Shown here: positions 13,845 to 22,697 of the stretch, in pieces | Layout: each line of letters opens with the position of its first letter | Numbering within the stretch: position 1 is the stretch's first letter | Source: CAYSRM01 sp964475205 | GTDB taxonomy: Bacteria > Verrucomicrobiota > Kiritimatiellia > UBA8416 > CAYSRM01 | Direction of reading: 5' to 3' | Assembly (NCBI GenBank): GCA_964475205.1 | Contig: CAYYVQ010000041.1 | Location: 1 to 25,387, forward strand | DNA: 25,387 nucleotides | Notes under the pieces: generated by a model | The model's input: only the letters and a program-made list of their open reading frames with translations | Databases searched by the model: none | Told to the model about the DNA's origin: nothing | Made by a program: the position numbers and the translations under genes

Positions 13845-16574
13845 TTATTTGAAATCGGGATCAGGCTGCTTCTTTCCGTATTTCTTCTGTACCCTTGCGG
13901 CAAGATCAAACAGACTCTGATTGCGATCTTTCCAGCCGGAGCTGATAAAAAAGGCACGGGATACGTCACCCTTTTTCTGTGTTATGTTTACAACTTTTAT
14001 CCGTTCATCCAGCAGCGAACGGATTTCCTTCACCATTTCCTCTCCGATAACCTGCGGGGCCTTTGCATCCAGCCATACCTTTTCCAGATATACGCGCGCT
14101 TCAACTTCCTGAACCGACGCACGAAAAGCTTCTGAACGAACTGTCGCAACAGGCCCTTCCTTCCCTATGCCGAAAATACTGGGCACTCCGAAGTTAAGAT
14201 TCAACTGCCCCCATGCCGATTCAGGATAGCGTCCCGCCAGAGTCCCCCGAACCCGTCCCCGGCTGTCTTTGAGAACTCTCCAGAAGTCTCCGCCAATACG
14301 GCCAAGACCTTTCGGACCTTTGCCAGTGGCAACTCGCGGCCATCTGTGGTTGCGCGCGCCTATCCATGTCTCCAGTTTACAACGATACTCCGTCAGGCTG
14401 CTTTTCAGCGACATCTCCCTGGGATAGTAGGCCATCCATCTGGGGTTAGACCATCCAAACGCGTACCCTTGACCTGGATGCGCAGGGTCGCAACGGATCC
14501 CCCACAGGGCGCTGAACATACCCATTTTATACCCTTGCCATCCATCGCAGCGATAATGGGAATGAATCGCCCATTCGGCGTCCTTTACCCCATTGCAGAT
14601 ATCATCCATGGCCTGTTTTGTGGGTCGATGATCGCCGGCCAGCCCGAACAACATGGAATCTTTCAATCCCCTCTTCTCTAGAACAGTCTGGATCCCATCG
14701 GTGAGCTTCTTCCAGAATTCCCTGGATTCAACCGTTCCCCATGACGGCCCCCTCGCCACGGAATATTCTCCTGTCTCCGGATCGTAGATTGTGTACAGAA
14801 TAGGCCTATCGTGAATTCTACCTGACTTTCCCGTTCCGCCTGCATGTCCCTGGCTGTATGGCGGCTCCCAGCAGTAAAGCACCACACCCGGAATGCGCCC
14901 CATGTGTTTGACGGCCGTATCCAGGTATCTTTCTACGATCGTGAAATCGGGCTGCAATTCAAAATCTTCGTCACGAACCCACCTTACCATCGCATGCTCG
15001 TTGCCGAAATGTGTTCGTCGAATGCAGGTAATATACAATGTCTTGCCGCCAACTCCACCCACCAGGGCGAAACTTTTATCCAGCAATGCAAAATGCTCAT
15101 CGGACCAGAGCGGCACTTCGTAGGCCATCGCCACGCTCTCAGGCGATTGTATAACATCCATTCGCCCGTGGAATTCTTTTGATGAGGGCATGTTCCACTC
15201 GCTGACAGTGACCCTGACTTTCACCTTGCGCGCTTTTACCCCTTTAGCGCTGATTGTAGCGATTCCCTCGTAAATACCGCTTTTCGCGTTGGACGGAATC
15301 TGAGCCGTCAGCCAGATCGGCTGCACCGCCCGCCCGTATTTCCCACTTATGGGAACTTCCGGCGGAGGCGTCTGGTCAAGCGAATCAAACGTGTTTCCGC
15401 TTCCGTCCATCAGGCCGTAACGCACAATGACCGCTGACTTCGGAATCAGGTCCTGGCCTTCAAGATCCGAGACCTCGACATTCAAACCTTTAATCGGTTT
15501 CTCATCGCCAACAACAATCTGGCCCGAAAAACTGCCGTTTCGCGTCCCAACGATTTCAACAGGGTTGGCTGTATCAAACGGATCAGGATAATCGGATTCA
15601 CTAATCTTCTGAACAATGCTCTGATTCCAGCATCTGAATCCCTGGCCGGAACGCGGCTCCACGTTTGGAACAACCGCGGCATCGGGTTCGGCTGTCATTT
15701 TCATGGAGACCAGCCCAAGCCGCGTCCACCATCGGTTCGCTTTTCGAGCATAATGACCTTTTCGAACCGTTACAAAACGTTCCGCCGGTATCGGCGCGCG
15801 GTGTAATCCAATCGCCAGAACATTCACCCCCTGACGTAACTTATCAGCAGGAATCACTGCGTTGGAGATTTCCCTGGTACGCAACGCAAAGCCTTCTTGC
15901 GCCACCTCGGGTGGCTTAGCACGGTCCGCTCTAAACGGCAAGGTGAATCCATCCGGCATGTAATCCGCTCGTTCAGGGTACGGTTCAGCGGGCGTGGCGG
16001 GCGTGACCGTCCCTTCAGGCATGTGAGCGCGCATGATTTCTTCGCCGTTCAAATACACAACGGCCCCGCCGCGAAATTTCAGCGATAATTTTAAATCGTC
16101 GGCCTTCCGGGGATCCTTGACTTCAAATGTGCCCCGCATCAGGATCAGCTTCCAGCCGTCATCTCTTCCGCGGTAGTACCAATTCTTCAGCATTGGGCCC
16201 TGCGAACGAAACCAGTTACCGTCATTAAAGTCCGGTTTCATCCAGTCAGGGGGAACGTTCGAGGGCAATGTGCTGACTTTGTCTTTCGGCGTCTGAACAA
16301 CCTTCCATCGATTTGAAGGTAATGTCGGTTTATCAGGATTGTTTTTGAACCACTTGCGTTTGGAGCCCACGCTGTCAAAATCAGTAACCACCCGGCCATG
16401 GACAATTTTCCCCGACTTATCCACGACTTCGCCCGTTTCCCGTACGGTGCAGAACCGCCAGAATGTTCTATTGCTGAGAATAACAGCATCTTTCTTCGCG
16501 GAGTTTTCATCGGATCGGGCCACCTCAACTGCCGCTATATTAAGAAAAATAAAACAAATACAAATTATTCTCAT
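13845..16574 (-). CDS. Exported jelly-roll / GH123-DUF4091-like protein
   Basis: A 909-aa protein from the ATG at 16574 (AAAGGTGG upstream; the frame extends to a TTG at 16592). Signal peptide MRIICICFIFLNIAAVEVA. Residues ~100-260 form a GH2-like carbohydrate-binding jelly roll (D-D-G-W-K-L-I-L-M-R-G-T-F-E-V, LKFRGGAVVYLNGEEI, GVNVLAIGLHRAP). A beta-sandwich (~330-440) with ISGKYGRAVQPIWLTAQIP follows. The large C-terminal part (~450-800) resembles DUF4091/GH123 TIM barrels: W-x-M-P-S-S, YCWEPPYSQGH, FWKKLTDGIQTVLEKRGL and LFGLAGDHRPTKQAMDDI. GH123 enzymes remove beta-GalNAc; this substrate is unknown. A probable periplasmic or secreted glycosidase. It is 111 bp downstream of the NHL gene. 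Confidence 0.75.
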   Translation of the reverse strand: MRIICICFIFLNIAAVEVARSDENSAKKDAVILSNRTFWRFCTVRETGEVVDKSGKIVHGRVVTDFDSVGSKRKWFKNNPDKPTLPSNRWKVVQTPKDKVSTLPSNVPPDWMKPDFNDGNWFRSQGPMLKNWYYRGRDDGWKLILMRGTFEVKDPRKADDLKLSLKFRGGAVVYLNGEEIMRAHMPEGTVTPATPAEPYPERADYMPDGFTLPFRADRAKPPEVAQEGFALRTREISNAVIPADKLRQGVNVLAIGLHRAPIPAERFVTVRKGHYARKANRWWTRLGLVSMKMTAEPDAAVVPNVEPRSGQGFRCWNQSIVQKISESDYPDPFDTANPVEIVGTRNGSFSGQIVVGDEKPIKGLNVEVSDLEGQDLIPKSAVIVRYGLMDGSGNTFDSLDQTPPPEVPISGKYGRAVQPIWLTAQIPSNAKSGIYEGIATISAKGVKARKVKVRVTVSEWNMPSSKEFHGRMDVIQSPESVAMAYEVPLWSDEHFALLDKSFALVGGVGGKTLYITCIRRTHFGNEHAMVRWVRDEDFELQPDFTIVERYLDTAVKHMGRIPGVVLYCWEPPYSQGHAGGTGKSGRIHDRPILYTIYDPETGEYSVARGPSWGTVESREFWKKLTDGIQTVLEKRGLKDSMLFGLAGDHRPTKQAMDDICNGVKDAEWAIHSHYRCDGWQGYKMGMFSALWGIRCDPAHPGQGYAFGWSNPRWMAYYPREMSLKSSLTEYRCKLETWIGARNHRWPRVATGKGPKGLGRIGGDFWRVLKDSRGRVRGTLAGRYPESAWGQLNLNFGVPSIFGIGKEGPVATVRSEAFRASVQEVEARVYLEKVWLDAKAPQVIGEEMVKEIRSLLDERIKVVNITQKKGDVSRAFFISSGWKDRNQSLFDLAARVQKKYGKKQPDPDFK

Positions 16575-16617
16575 CAGTTTTCCACCTTTCAAATTATTAC
16601 ACCATTCTGTATTAACA

Positions 16618-16632
16618 GGTTAGAGACTAACC
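16618..16632. repeat. Small perfect hairpin between two exported-protein genes
   Basis: GGTTAG-AGA-CTAACC at 16618-16632, in the 111-bp gap downstream of the NHL gene and upstream of the GH123-like gene. It could weakly attenuate transcription between them. No U-run follows. Confidence 0.35.
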
Positions 16633-16685
16633 CGTATTTCTCACAGGATTTCGTAGCGAGAGCAGCTGAATCCTGGAAATGCGGG

Positions 16686-19301
16686 CTAATTCACATCCAC
16701 TGTTTCCTCGGCCGCATAAACCGTTTTCATGCGCACAATACGCCGGTTCAGAACGTCGGAGACATACACGGCCTTGTAGCTCGCACCGACGGCCTGGGGC
16801 CAGCCCAGGGGGACGTCCGGGGTTTTGATCATGCTATCCTCGCCGGGGCCGCGCGAGTCGATATTGCCGTAATGGCCGAACTGCTGAATCAGGTTGCCGG
16901 CATTGTCTACAATGCGCACAGAACAGGTAATGGCATTGGGAAGAAACAGCCGACCCCACCGGTCTACGTCAAACATGGGCTGGCGACACATACAGAAGTC
17001 GCCGAACTTCCCGCCCACAGATCCAAGCTCCGGGTAGACGGCTATGCCGTTTTCCATGAACCGGTACCTGCCACCACGCTGATCCTGGTACATTTTCACG
17101 TGGGGACGCTTGCCCTGGTGCAGTACCAGCCCATCTTTGCCCGCGGGTTTCGTTTTCTCTTGGCCCAGATTGCGAATAGAGCCGCCCTCGGGCTTGAACT
17201 TAACCACACTGCCCACGCAGCTTTCGTACGCCTTGTCATGTTCAAATCCGGGCACGGGGGTGTAATCCAGCGGTTTTGCGGCAACCCCGATATAGATGTT
17301 CCCCTGCCAGTCCAATTCAATATCGCTTTGCGTGGTTTCGATGGGCCCCAAAATGGCGCTGTCGAACCGCTCGTTCTTTTTCATGCCTGGCATGTCCTTG
17401 AGTCGGCCTGGGTCTTCGGGTTTGCCGTCCGGCCCGAAAACGGCCACGCAGTATTTCTGCCAGTCGTACATCTGCTGGGAATAGACCCGTCCGGACGCAT
17501 CGGCGGCCAGGCCGACCGTGCAAAAACCGGCCCCCATTCGGCCGTAAACCGCGCCCAGCACATTTGAATCTTTTTTGTCACCATCCTCGACGGGAAGCGG
17601 CTTCAGGTCTTTGGAATACCGTGCGATGGGTCCGGAGTATTTTTCACCGGTCTGCAAATACCAGTTGTTGTCCAGCCCCACGTCCATATCCACCGCGTAT
17701 TCAGTCGGCAAGTCGATCTTTTCTCCGGTCAGGCCGTTGTAGCCCTGGCACTTGGCGGCGCCATCGTTGCAGATCACCACATCGGTCTCCGGATGCACGG
17801 CCATGCGCGGTTTGACCCCGAACGGATCCTTGTTCATGTCCATCAAGTCACCGGTCAGCTTGAACTCTCCTCCGCGGTCTTCAATGCGGAGAAGCTGCAT
17901 GGGGGGAGACCCCTTGCCGCCGGAGCGAAACGCGGTCCATACCACCACAGGATCTGCGGTAGCGTCCATGGTGACGTTCATGCTGTAATCGCTTTTCCCC
18001 AGGTTGTGACGGGTAAGCTCATTCATACCCGTTTTCCATGGTCCGTATTTGATGAGCTGCCGGTCAACCTGGTGATAACCGGTTTTTCTGCTGTGCATCA
18101 CGTAAATGTTCCCGTTGCGGGTATCGCACCCAATCCAGGATGGACCCGAAGTATGTTTGTCGGACAGGCGCGTTTCCGACTTGAACGCCTTGATTTGTTT
18201 ACCGGAGGCATTCAGCACAACGATCCGGTTGTTGGCGGTATCCGCCACAAGCAGATTGCCTTCGCCGTCAAAAACACTCCAGCCGGCGGCGGGCGGCTTT
18301 TCTCCGCCGGTCAGATCCGCCCATTTTTCGAAGCGTCCCTCCGGCGTGTTTTCCATCCGGTAAATACGGCCGTGCGGCCATTTTTTGTTGTATTTCTTCT
18401 TCTTGCCATAGTATCCGGAAAGATACAGGTGATCGCCATCTGCGGAAGGGACTATGCAGCGGGCGCCCACGACATCGCGCCAGTAGACGGTTTTGCCGTC
18501 CCAGGCTTTCTTCCAGAACGAATCGCCGACCGCTTCGCCCTTGTCAGTGATGCGGGCCAACCCCGTTGCCCTGCCGTTGTGCAGGGTAATGATGCCTTTG
18601 CTGTTGACGGTCGAAACCAGCTCGCCCATCGGCGGGGGATAAAATTCCGGCCACGTGCCGTAATAGTTCCGCGGAATGAAATGCTCATCCACGGACCGGG
18701 GTGTAACCTTGTCTTTGGGTTTGGTCTTTTTGAATGCCTGCAGCTTCTCTTTGGGCAGGTTCGCGGGCATGGGCATAATGGTGCGGATATAGTTCCCGTC
18801 CCGGTCAAAGATCTGCAGGAACGGAATGTAACCGCGTTTCACCATGACCGAAGAACTGTAAACGTACAGCCGGCCTTTGGTATCCGTGGCCATGCCCTGC
18901 AGATCGCCGATCCAGTATTTGGACTCGCCCACGAAGCCGTCCAGCTCGGCCTTCATACCGAGCCGCACACGGGCCTTGAAAGGACCGTTGGCGACCGCCT
19001 TGCCGACATCGTTTTTTCCATCCCACGCGACCGACTGGTTGAGTCCACGGATCAGAGGCGCTGGAGGCGGATTCTTCCCGCCCAGAACGCCAGCCGCCAG
19101 ATGCCGGACGATCCCGCCGTCTCTGTCAAGAATGGTTACTTCCACATCCGTGGATTCGGATACCGCAAAAGAAAGAACAACACCCTCACCCTTCGTGCTT
19201 GCAACCGGCTTTTCGGTAAATGTTGCCCCAGCATATGAGTACACCGCAGTGAGAACAAAAACAATACATGCAAAACTGCTTTTAAACTGTTTCTCGATCA
19301 C
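16686..19301 (-). CDS. Exported FlgD-Ig / NHL beta-propeller protein
   Basis: An 871-aa protein. The GTG start has AAGGA nine bases upstream, and the N-terminus is a signal peptide (FKSSFACIVFVLTAVYSYAGA). Residues ~35-115 form a FlgD-like Ig domain (DVEVTILDRDGGIVRHLAAG ... QSVAWDGKNDVGKAVANGPFKARV). The rest contains NHL-type propeller blades: LQGMATDTKGRLYVYSS, W-S-V-F-D-G-E-G-N-L-L-V-A-D-T-A-N-N-R-I-V-V-L, D-T-R-N-G-N-I-Y-V-M, G-L-A-A-D-A-S-G-R-V-Y, D-W-Q-G-N-I-Y-I-G, D-R-W-G-R-L-F-L-P-N and V-Y-V-S-D-V-L-N-R-R-I-V-R-M. Probably a secreted or surface binding protein; no catalytic site recognised. By eye the gene is GC-richer at third positions than argS or the GT genes, so transfer is possible. 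Confidence 0.85.
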   Translation of the reverse strand: MIEKQFKSSFACIVFVLTAVYSYAGATFTEKPVASTKGEGVVLSFAVSESTDVEVTILDRDGGIVRHLAAGVLGGKNPPPAPLIRGLNQSVAWDGKNDVGKAVANGPFKARVRLGMKAELDGFVGESKYWIGDLQGMATDTKGRLYVYSSSVMVKRGYIPFLQIFDRDGNYIRTIMPMPANLPKEKLQAFKKTKPKDKVTPRSVDEHFIPRNYYGTWPEFYPPPMGELVSTVNSKGIITLHNGRATGLARITDKGEAVGDSFWKKAWDGKTVYWRDVVGARCIVPSADGDHLYLSGYYGKKKKYNKKWPHGRIYRMENTPEGRFEKWADLTGGEKPPAAGWSVFDGEGNLLVADTANNRIVVLNASGKQIKAFKSETRLSDKHTSGPSWIGCDTRNGNIYVMHSRKTGYHQVDRQLIKYGPWKTGMNELTRHNLGKSDYSMNVTMDATADPVVVWTAFRSGGKGSPPMQLLRIEDRGGEFKLTGDLMDMNKDPFGVKPRMAVHPETDVVICNDGAAKCQGYNGLTGEKIDLPTEYAVDMDVGLDNNWYLQTGEKYSGPIARYSKDLKPLPVEDGDKKDSNVLGAVYGRMGAGFCTVGLAADASGRVYSQQMYDWQKYCVAVFGPDGKPEDPGRLKDMPGMKKNERFDSAILGPIETTQSDIELDWQGNIYIGVAAKPLDYTPVPGFEHDKAYESCVGSVVKFKPEGGSIRNLGQEKTKPAGKDGLVLHQGKRPHVKMYQDQRGGRYRFMENGIAVYPELGSVGGKFGDFCMCRQPMFDVDRWGRLFLPNAITCSVRIVDNAGNLIQQFGHYGNIDSRGPGEDSMIKTPDVPLGWPQAVGASYKAVYVSDVLNRRIVRMKTVYAAEETVDVN

Positions 19302-19328
19302 AATACAATTTCCTTGTTCTATTATTAT

Positions 19329-19487
19329 TTAACCTACGGAATGATTTAGCCTGATCAATTCATCAACTTCGTCATGAGAGTTGGCATGTTGCTTTAGATC
19401 AATGGCTTTGCGCACATAGCCGGGTGAAGGCGCATAGACATGCGTCAAGATCGGCTGGCCGGCAAAGTCGTTGAAATGAAGTGACAT
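19329..19487 (-). CDS. Possible 52-aa protein or gene fragment inside repeat copy B
   Basis: Frame from ATG 19487 to TAA 19329-19331: MSLHFNDFAGQPILTHVYA, then PSPGYVRKAIDLKQHANSHD, then EVDELIRLNHSVG. The composition is protein-like, with an amphipathic charged C-terminus. Residues ~40-49 come from the repeat arm (19345-19372), the rest mostly from the 125-bp insertion. No good SD is present (GAGTG only), and no family is recognised. It may be a gene remnant or a chance frame. It lies between the U32 and NHL genes, all on the minus strand. Confidence 0.3.
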   Translation of the reverse strand: MSLHFNDFAGQPILTHVYAPSPGYVRKAIDLKQHANSHDEVDELIRLNHSVG

Positions 19488-19526
19488 GCACACTCGTAAT
19501 AGATTTTTATGAATAGATCAGGTTAG
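19345..19526. repeat. Palindromic repeat, copy B (expanded by 125 bp)
   Basis: The left arm with flank (19345-19372) and the right arm with flank (19494-19521) match the two halves of copy A in inverted orientation (27/28 and 28/28). TCGT, present once in copy A, occurs at 19369-19372 and 19494-19497 and brackets 121 bp of extra sequence. The outer arms TAGCCTGATCAATTCAT and ATGAATAGATCAGGTTA still form an inverted repeat. The right arm encodes the U32 C-terminus (N-L-I-Y-S-stop). Confidence 0.8.
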
Positions 19527-20757
19527 CCCGCCTGAGCATTAGAAAATCCGGCAAGCCGGATTGAGCCTCAAGGTTAGAATGTACAGTTGTGCCGCAATGG
19601 GACTTGTCCCTTGCGTTTCCCTTTTCATCAAAGATGGTTTTGACAATCAAATGGCCACCGCGCATCGCCGGCCCGATCCATTCCAGTCGTTCCCCGCACG
19701 CAAACGGATTCTTAACCCTGACCTCAAAATCGCGCCCTTTTCCCCTATGAGCCACGCCGACAAAATCATGAGTACTGCTCAAGCCCGATCCTCCCGCGTC
19801 GGGCACAGTATCCTCCGGTTCAACGCCGGACGCAAAGCCTTCATTATAAGGTCTGTGACTGACGGCCTCAAGCTCCTCAAGCCACCTGGGAAGAATACCG
19901 TCAAACGACCTTCGATCTTCGGCACAGGTATCCAGAGCTTCCCTGTAAACTCGAGTCACATTAGCCACATAATACTCGCTTTTCATCCGGCCTTCTATTT
20001 TCAGAGAACATATTCCATTATCAACAAGCTCGGGAATACGGCGGATAAGGCATAGATCTGAGGCGCCGAGAAAAATTGTGCCCCCACTTGTTTCGTAGAC
20101 CGGAACAGCCTGCCCGGGCCTTTCCTGCTCCACAAGCTGCCAGTTCCACCTGCATGAGTGCTTGCACTCACCGGTGGAAGCCGGGTGCCCAGACAAATAC
20201 GCAGACAAAAGACAGCGGCCGGACACGGCCATGCACATGGCGCCGTGAACAAACACCTCAACATCTATCCCCGATTTCTTTGCAATTATCCCCGCTTCTT
20301 CGATCCCGCATTCCCTGGCCAGAATAACCCGTTCAGCCCCGGATTTCTTCCAAAAAGAGGCGGACAGTGGATTCGCAGTGCTCATCTGGGTAGATATGTG
20401 AAGCGGCAATTCCGGGCGTTCCTGCCTTGCAAGAGTAAAAGCCCCAGGATCAGAAACAATAGCGGCGTCAATGGGGAAATCAGCCGTTTTTCTGAGCCAG
20501 TTCTGCATGTCCTCGATTCGGTTCGGGAACATGAGAGAATTTAGACACACGTAAAGCTTCTTGCCACGGGAGTGAGCGTATTCTATCGATTCTTCAAGTT
20601 CCTGGTCATTCAGCTCCGCAAAATCGGGCCGCATGGAAAAGCCTGAGACACCTGTATAAACTGCGTCTGCGCCGAATTCAATAGCCGACCGGACCTTTTC
20701 AAGGCTTCCTCCGGGCGCAAGAAGTTCAGGTAGATGCCTTTTCATATTAACCCGCAT
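19507..20757 (-). CDS. Peptidase U32 family protein, TrhP/YegQ-like
   Basis: A 416-aa protein opening PELLAPGGSLEKVRSAIEFGADAVYTG, the classic U32 N-terminus. The signature lies at E167-V-F-V-H-G-A-M-C-M-A-V-S-G-R-C-L-L-S, with cysteines at 175, 182, 198 and 202 that could bind an Fe-S cluster. SLKIEGRMKSEYYVA follows. E. coli relatives (TrhP) take part in 5-hydroxylation of tRNA uridine 34; others are annotated as collagenase-like peptidases. The tRNA role is the better guess. Starts at 20757 or 20745 (MKRHLPELL) are both possible and neither has a strong SD. It follows argS by 65 bp. The last residues RRANLIYS are encoded in the arm of repeat copy B, so the natural end may differ. Confidence 0.87.
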   Translation of the reverse strand: MRVNMKRHLPELLAPGGSLEKVRSAIEFGADAVYTGVSGFSMRPDFAELNDQELEESIEYAHSRGKKLYVCLNSLMFPNRIEDMQNWLRKTADFPIDAAIVSDPGAFTLARQERPELPLHISTQMSTANPLSASFWKKSGAERVILARECGIEEAGIIAKKSGIDVEVFVHGAMCMAVSGRCLLSAYLSGHPASTGECKHSCRWNWQLVEQERPGQAVPVYETSGGTIFLGASDLCLIRRIPELVDNGICSLKIEGRMKSEYYVANVTRVYREALDTCAEDRRSFDGILPRWLEELEAVSHRPYNEGFASGVEPEDTVPDAGGSGLSSTHDFVGVAHRGKGRDFEVRVKNPFACGERLEWIGPAMRGGHLIVKTIFDEKGNARDKSHCGTTVHSNLEAQSGLPDFLMLRRANLIYS

Positions 20758-20822
20758 GTGCCTGTAATCCCTGCTTCTGGCGAAGGGGCAAACACAGACA
20801 CTCTTCCTGGGTGAAGCACCGG

Positions 20823-22550
20823 CTATATCCTCTCCGGATGAGATATGCCCAGAAGATTCAACCCCTTGCTGAGAATGTCGGCTGTTATGTTACAGAGCCT
20901 GACACGGCTTTCCCGGGTTCCCTCTTCGGCTTTAAGAAAGGGCACATTCTGATAGAAGGCGCTATAGGTTTGCGCAAGATCATACAAGTACTCGGTTAGT
21001 ACGCTTGGCTTGAAACTCTCGGCTGCAAGTGTTACGGCTTCTCCAAACCGCAGTATCTTCAGGGCAAGCGTACGCTCTATTTCTTCGCCCAGCATAATTT
21101 CATAGTCTTCAGGATTCTTCCCGGCAAAACGCTCGTAATATTTTGCGCGCACACTCCTGATTCTCGCGTATGCGTACTGAAGGTAAGGGCCGGAATTGCC
21201 GTCAAGCGAAAGCGCCTTGTCCCACGTAAAGGTTACGGTGGTCTGGGGATTCTGGCTGAGGTCAACATATTTTACTGCGCCCGTTCCCACGGCTTCAGCA
21301 ATTTCCCGCTGCCGGTCCTCGCTCATTTCCGGGCTCGTCTCTTTAACCACCTTGAGCGCCCTGTCAACAGCCTCGTCAAGCAGCGATTCAAGCTTTATCA
21401 CGTTGCCCTCCCTTGTAGAGAAAGTGCCTTCCGGCAGACGCATCAGACCGAATCCTATGTGTTTAAGGTCAACACCGTGGCCCAGCTTCCGGGCTATGGC
21501 GAAAAGCTGTTTGAAGTGCAATTGCTGTCTTTCGTCAGTAACGTAAAGAATCAGGTCCGGATTGAACTCGGCCACACGGCTCTCAAGGGTGGCAATATCC
21601 GTCGTAGCGTAGTTGAAGCCCCCGTCGCTCTTCTGCACGATGCATGGCGGCAGTTTTTCGTCCTCAAGAAAGACCACCATAGCCCCTTGGCTTTCACGCG
21701 CAAGCCCCTTGCCGCTCAATTCCTTGACGACCGCTTCAAGCCGGTCGTGATAGTAGCTTTCTCCCCTGACCTGGTCATAATTAACGCCGAGCCGAGCATA
21801 AATGCGTTCCAGCTCACTGAGGCTCAGTCTTACGAATTCTTTCCACAACCTGAGATTCTCCTGTTCACCGGACTGGAGCCTGACGAGTTCTTTCCGGCAT
21901 TCGTCCATCCATGTTTTGTCATTTTTTCCGCGTTCATAGCTCTTAACATAAACACGTTCAAGCTCTTCCATCGGGTTTTGCTTCAGAGCTTCTTCGTCTC
22001 CAAATTCACGGTAACCGTGAATGGTTATACCAAATTGCGTACCCCAGTCACCCAGGTGATTGTCTGCTATCACATTATAACCAAGGAACCTATACAGGTG
22101 ATCCAGAACGGTTCCTATGTTGTGAGACCTCAGATGCCCGATATGGAGCGGTTTGGTTATGTTTGGCGAACCGTAATCCATGACGGTGATCATGCCTCCG
22201 CCGGTAAGCGGCACACCCAGTCTGTCATCGCATGCGATTTTCTGAAGTGCGCCGGCCATCCAGGCGTCATCAAGGTAAATATTTATAAAACCCGGCCCTG
22301 CAAGTTCAGCCTTTGCTACCGCCGGATGCTTACCGGCTTCTTTCAGCGCTTTAGCTGCTACCTCCCTGGGGGGACGTTTTGCCCTCTTTGCAAGAGCCAT
22401 TGCGGCATTGCACTGGTAATCGCCGAATTCAGCCCGCGCAGAGGGCAATACTCGTATGACATTCGTGTCCGTCCCTGCTTCGCGGCATATGGGTTCAAAC
22501 CCGTGTTTGAGCCACGCAGTCAGTAGCTGTGCTGTCGTCAGGTTGTTCAT
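20823..22550 (-). CDS. argS: Arginyl-tRNA synthetase
   Basis: A 575-aa class I synthetase that charges tRNA-Arg. It has an N-terminal Add-1 domain (D-Y-Q-C-N-A-A-M-A-L-A-K, G-P-G-F-I-N-I-Y-L). The catalytic core contains D-Y-G-S-P-N-I-T-K-P-L-H-I-G-H (HIGH at 136-139), D-N-H-L-G-D-W-G-T-Q-F-G and Y-V-T-D-x-R-Q-Q-L-H-F. GTFSTREGNVIKLESLLDEA takes the place of KMSKS, as is normal for many ArgRS. The C-terminal DALR anticodon-binding domain ends R-V-R-L-C-N-I-T-A-D-I-L-S-K-G-L-N-L-L-G-I. Full length for the family. Weak SD at the ATG. Divergent from the membrane-protein gene, and probably cotranscribed with the U32 gene. Confidence 0.97.
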   Translation of the reverse strand: MNNLTTAQLLTAWLKHGFEPICREAGTDTNVIRVLPSARAEFGDYQCNAAMALAKRAKRPPREVAAKALKEAGKHPAVAKAELAGPGFINIYLDDAWMAGALQKIACDDRLGVPLTGGGMITVMDYGSPNITKPLHIGHLRSHNIGTVLDHLYRFLGYNVIADNHLGDWGTQFGITIHGYREFGDEEALKQNPMEELERVYVKSYERGKNDKTWMDECRKELVRLQSGEQENLRLWKEFVRLSLSELERIYARLGVNYDQVRGESYYHDRLEAVVKELSGKGLARESQGAMVVFLEDEKLPPCIVQKSDGGFNYATTDIATLESRVAEFNPDLILYVTDERQQLHFKQLFAIARKLGHGVDLKHIGFGLMRLPEGTFSTREGNVIKLESLLDEAVDRALKVVKETSPEMSEDRQREIAEAVGTGAVKYVDLSQNPQTTVTFTWDKALSLDGNSGPYLQYAYARIRSVRAKYYERFAGKNPEDYEIMLGEEIERTLALKILRFGEAVTLAAESFKPSVLTEYLYDLAQTYSAFYQNVPFLKAEEGTRESRVRLCNITADILSKGLNLLGISHPERI

Positions 22551-22631
22551 GGCCAGAGAATATGGAAGGCGATGGAGGTAAAAACAAGGGAAAAATGGGG
22601 TAAGGCAAATGTTTTGAGATTACGTTTTATC

Positions 22632-22660
22632 TTGCATTTGAGCCGGGCCGGCTTTATCAA
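22632..22660 (+). promoter_or_regulatory. Possible promoter of membrane-protein gene
   Basis: TTGCAT (22632-22637), a 17-bp spacer and TATCAA (22655-22660), about 38 bp before the start codon at 22698. The spacing is ideal but the boxes are weak (three and four matches of six). Confidence 0.3.
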
Positions 22661-22697
22661 TAGTTGTGGTACGGCTTTAACAAGAAAGGATGTTCTC

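Noticed and set aside
16398..17567. 389-codon plus-strand frame
   Set aside because: It spans the 5' part of the GH123-like gene, a gap and the 3' end of the NHL gene on the opposite strand, with no SD or domain.
17793..19238. 481-codon plus-strand frame
   Set aside because: It is antisense to the NHL propeller gene, whose signal peptide, SD and blade motifs are clear. The GC-rich third positions open the opposite strand.
21459..22526. 355-codon plus-strand frame
   Set aside because: Antisense of argS.
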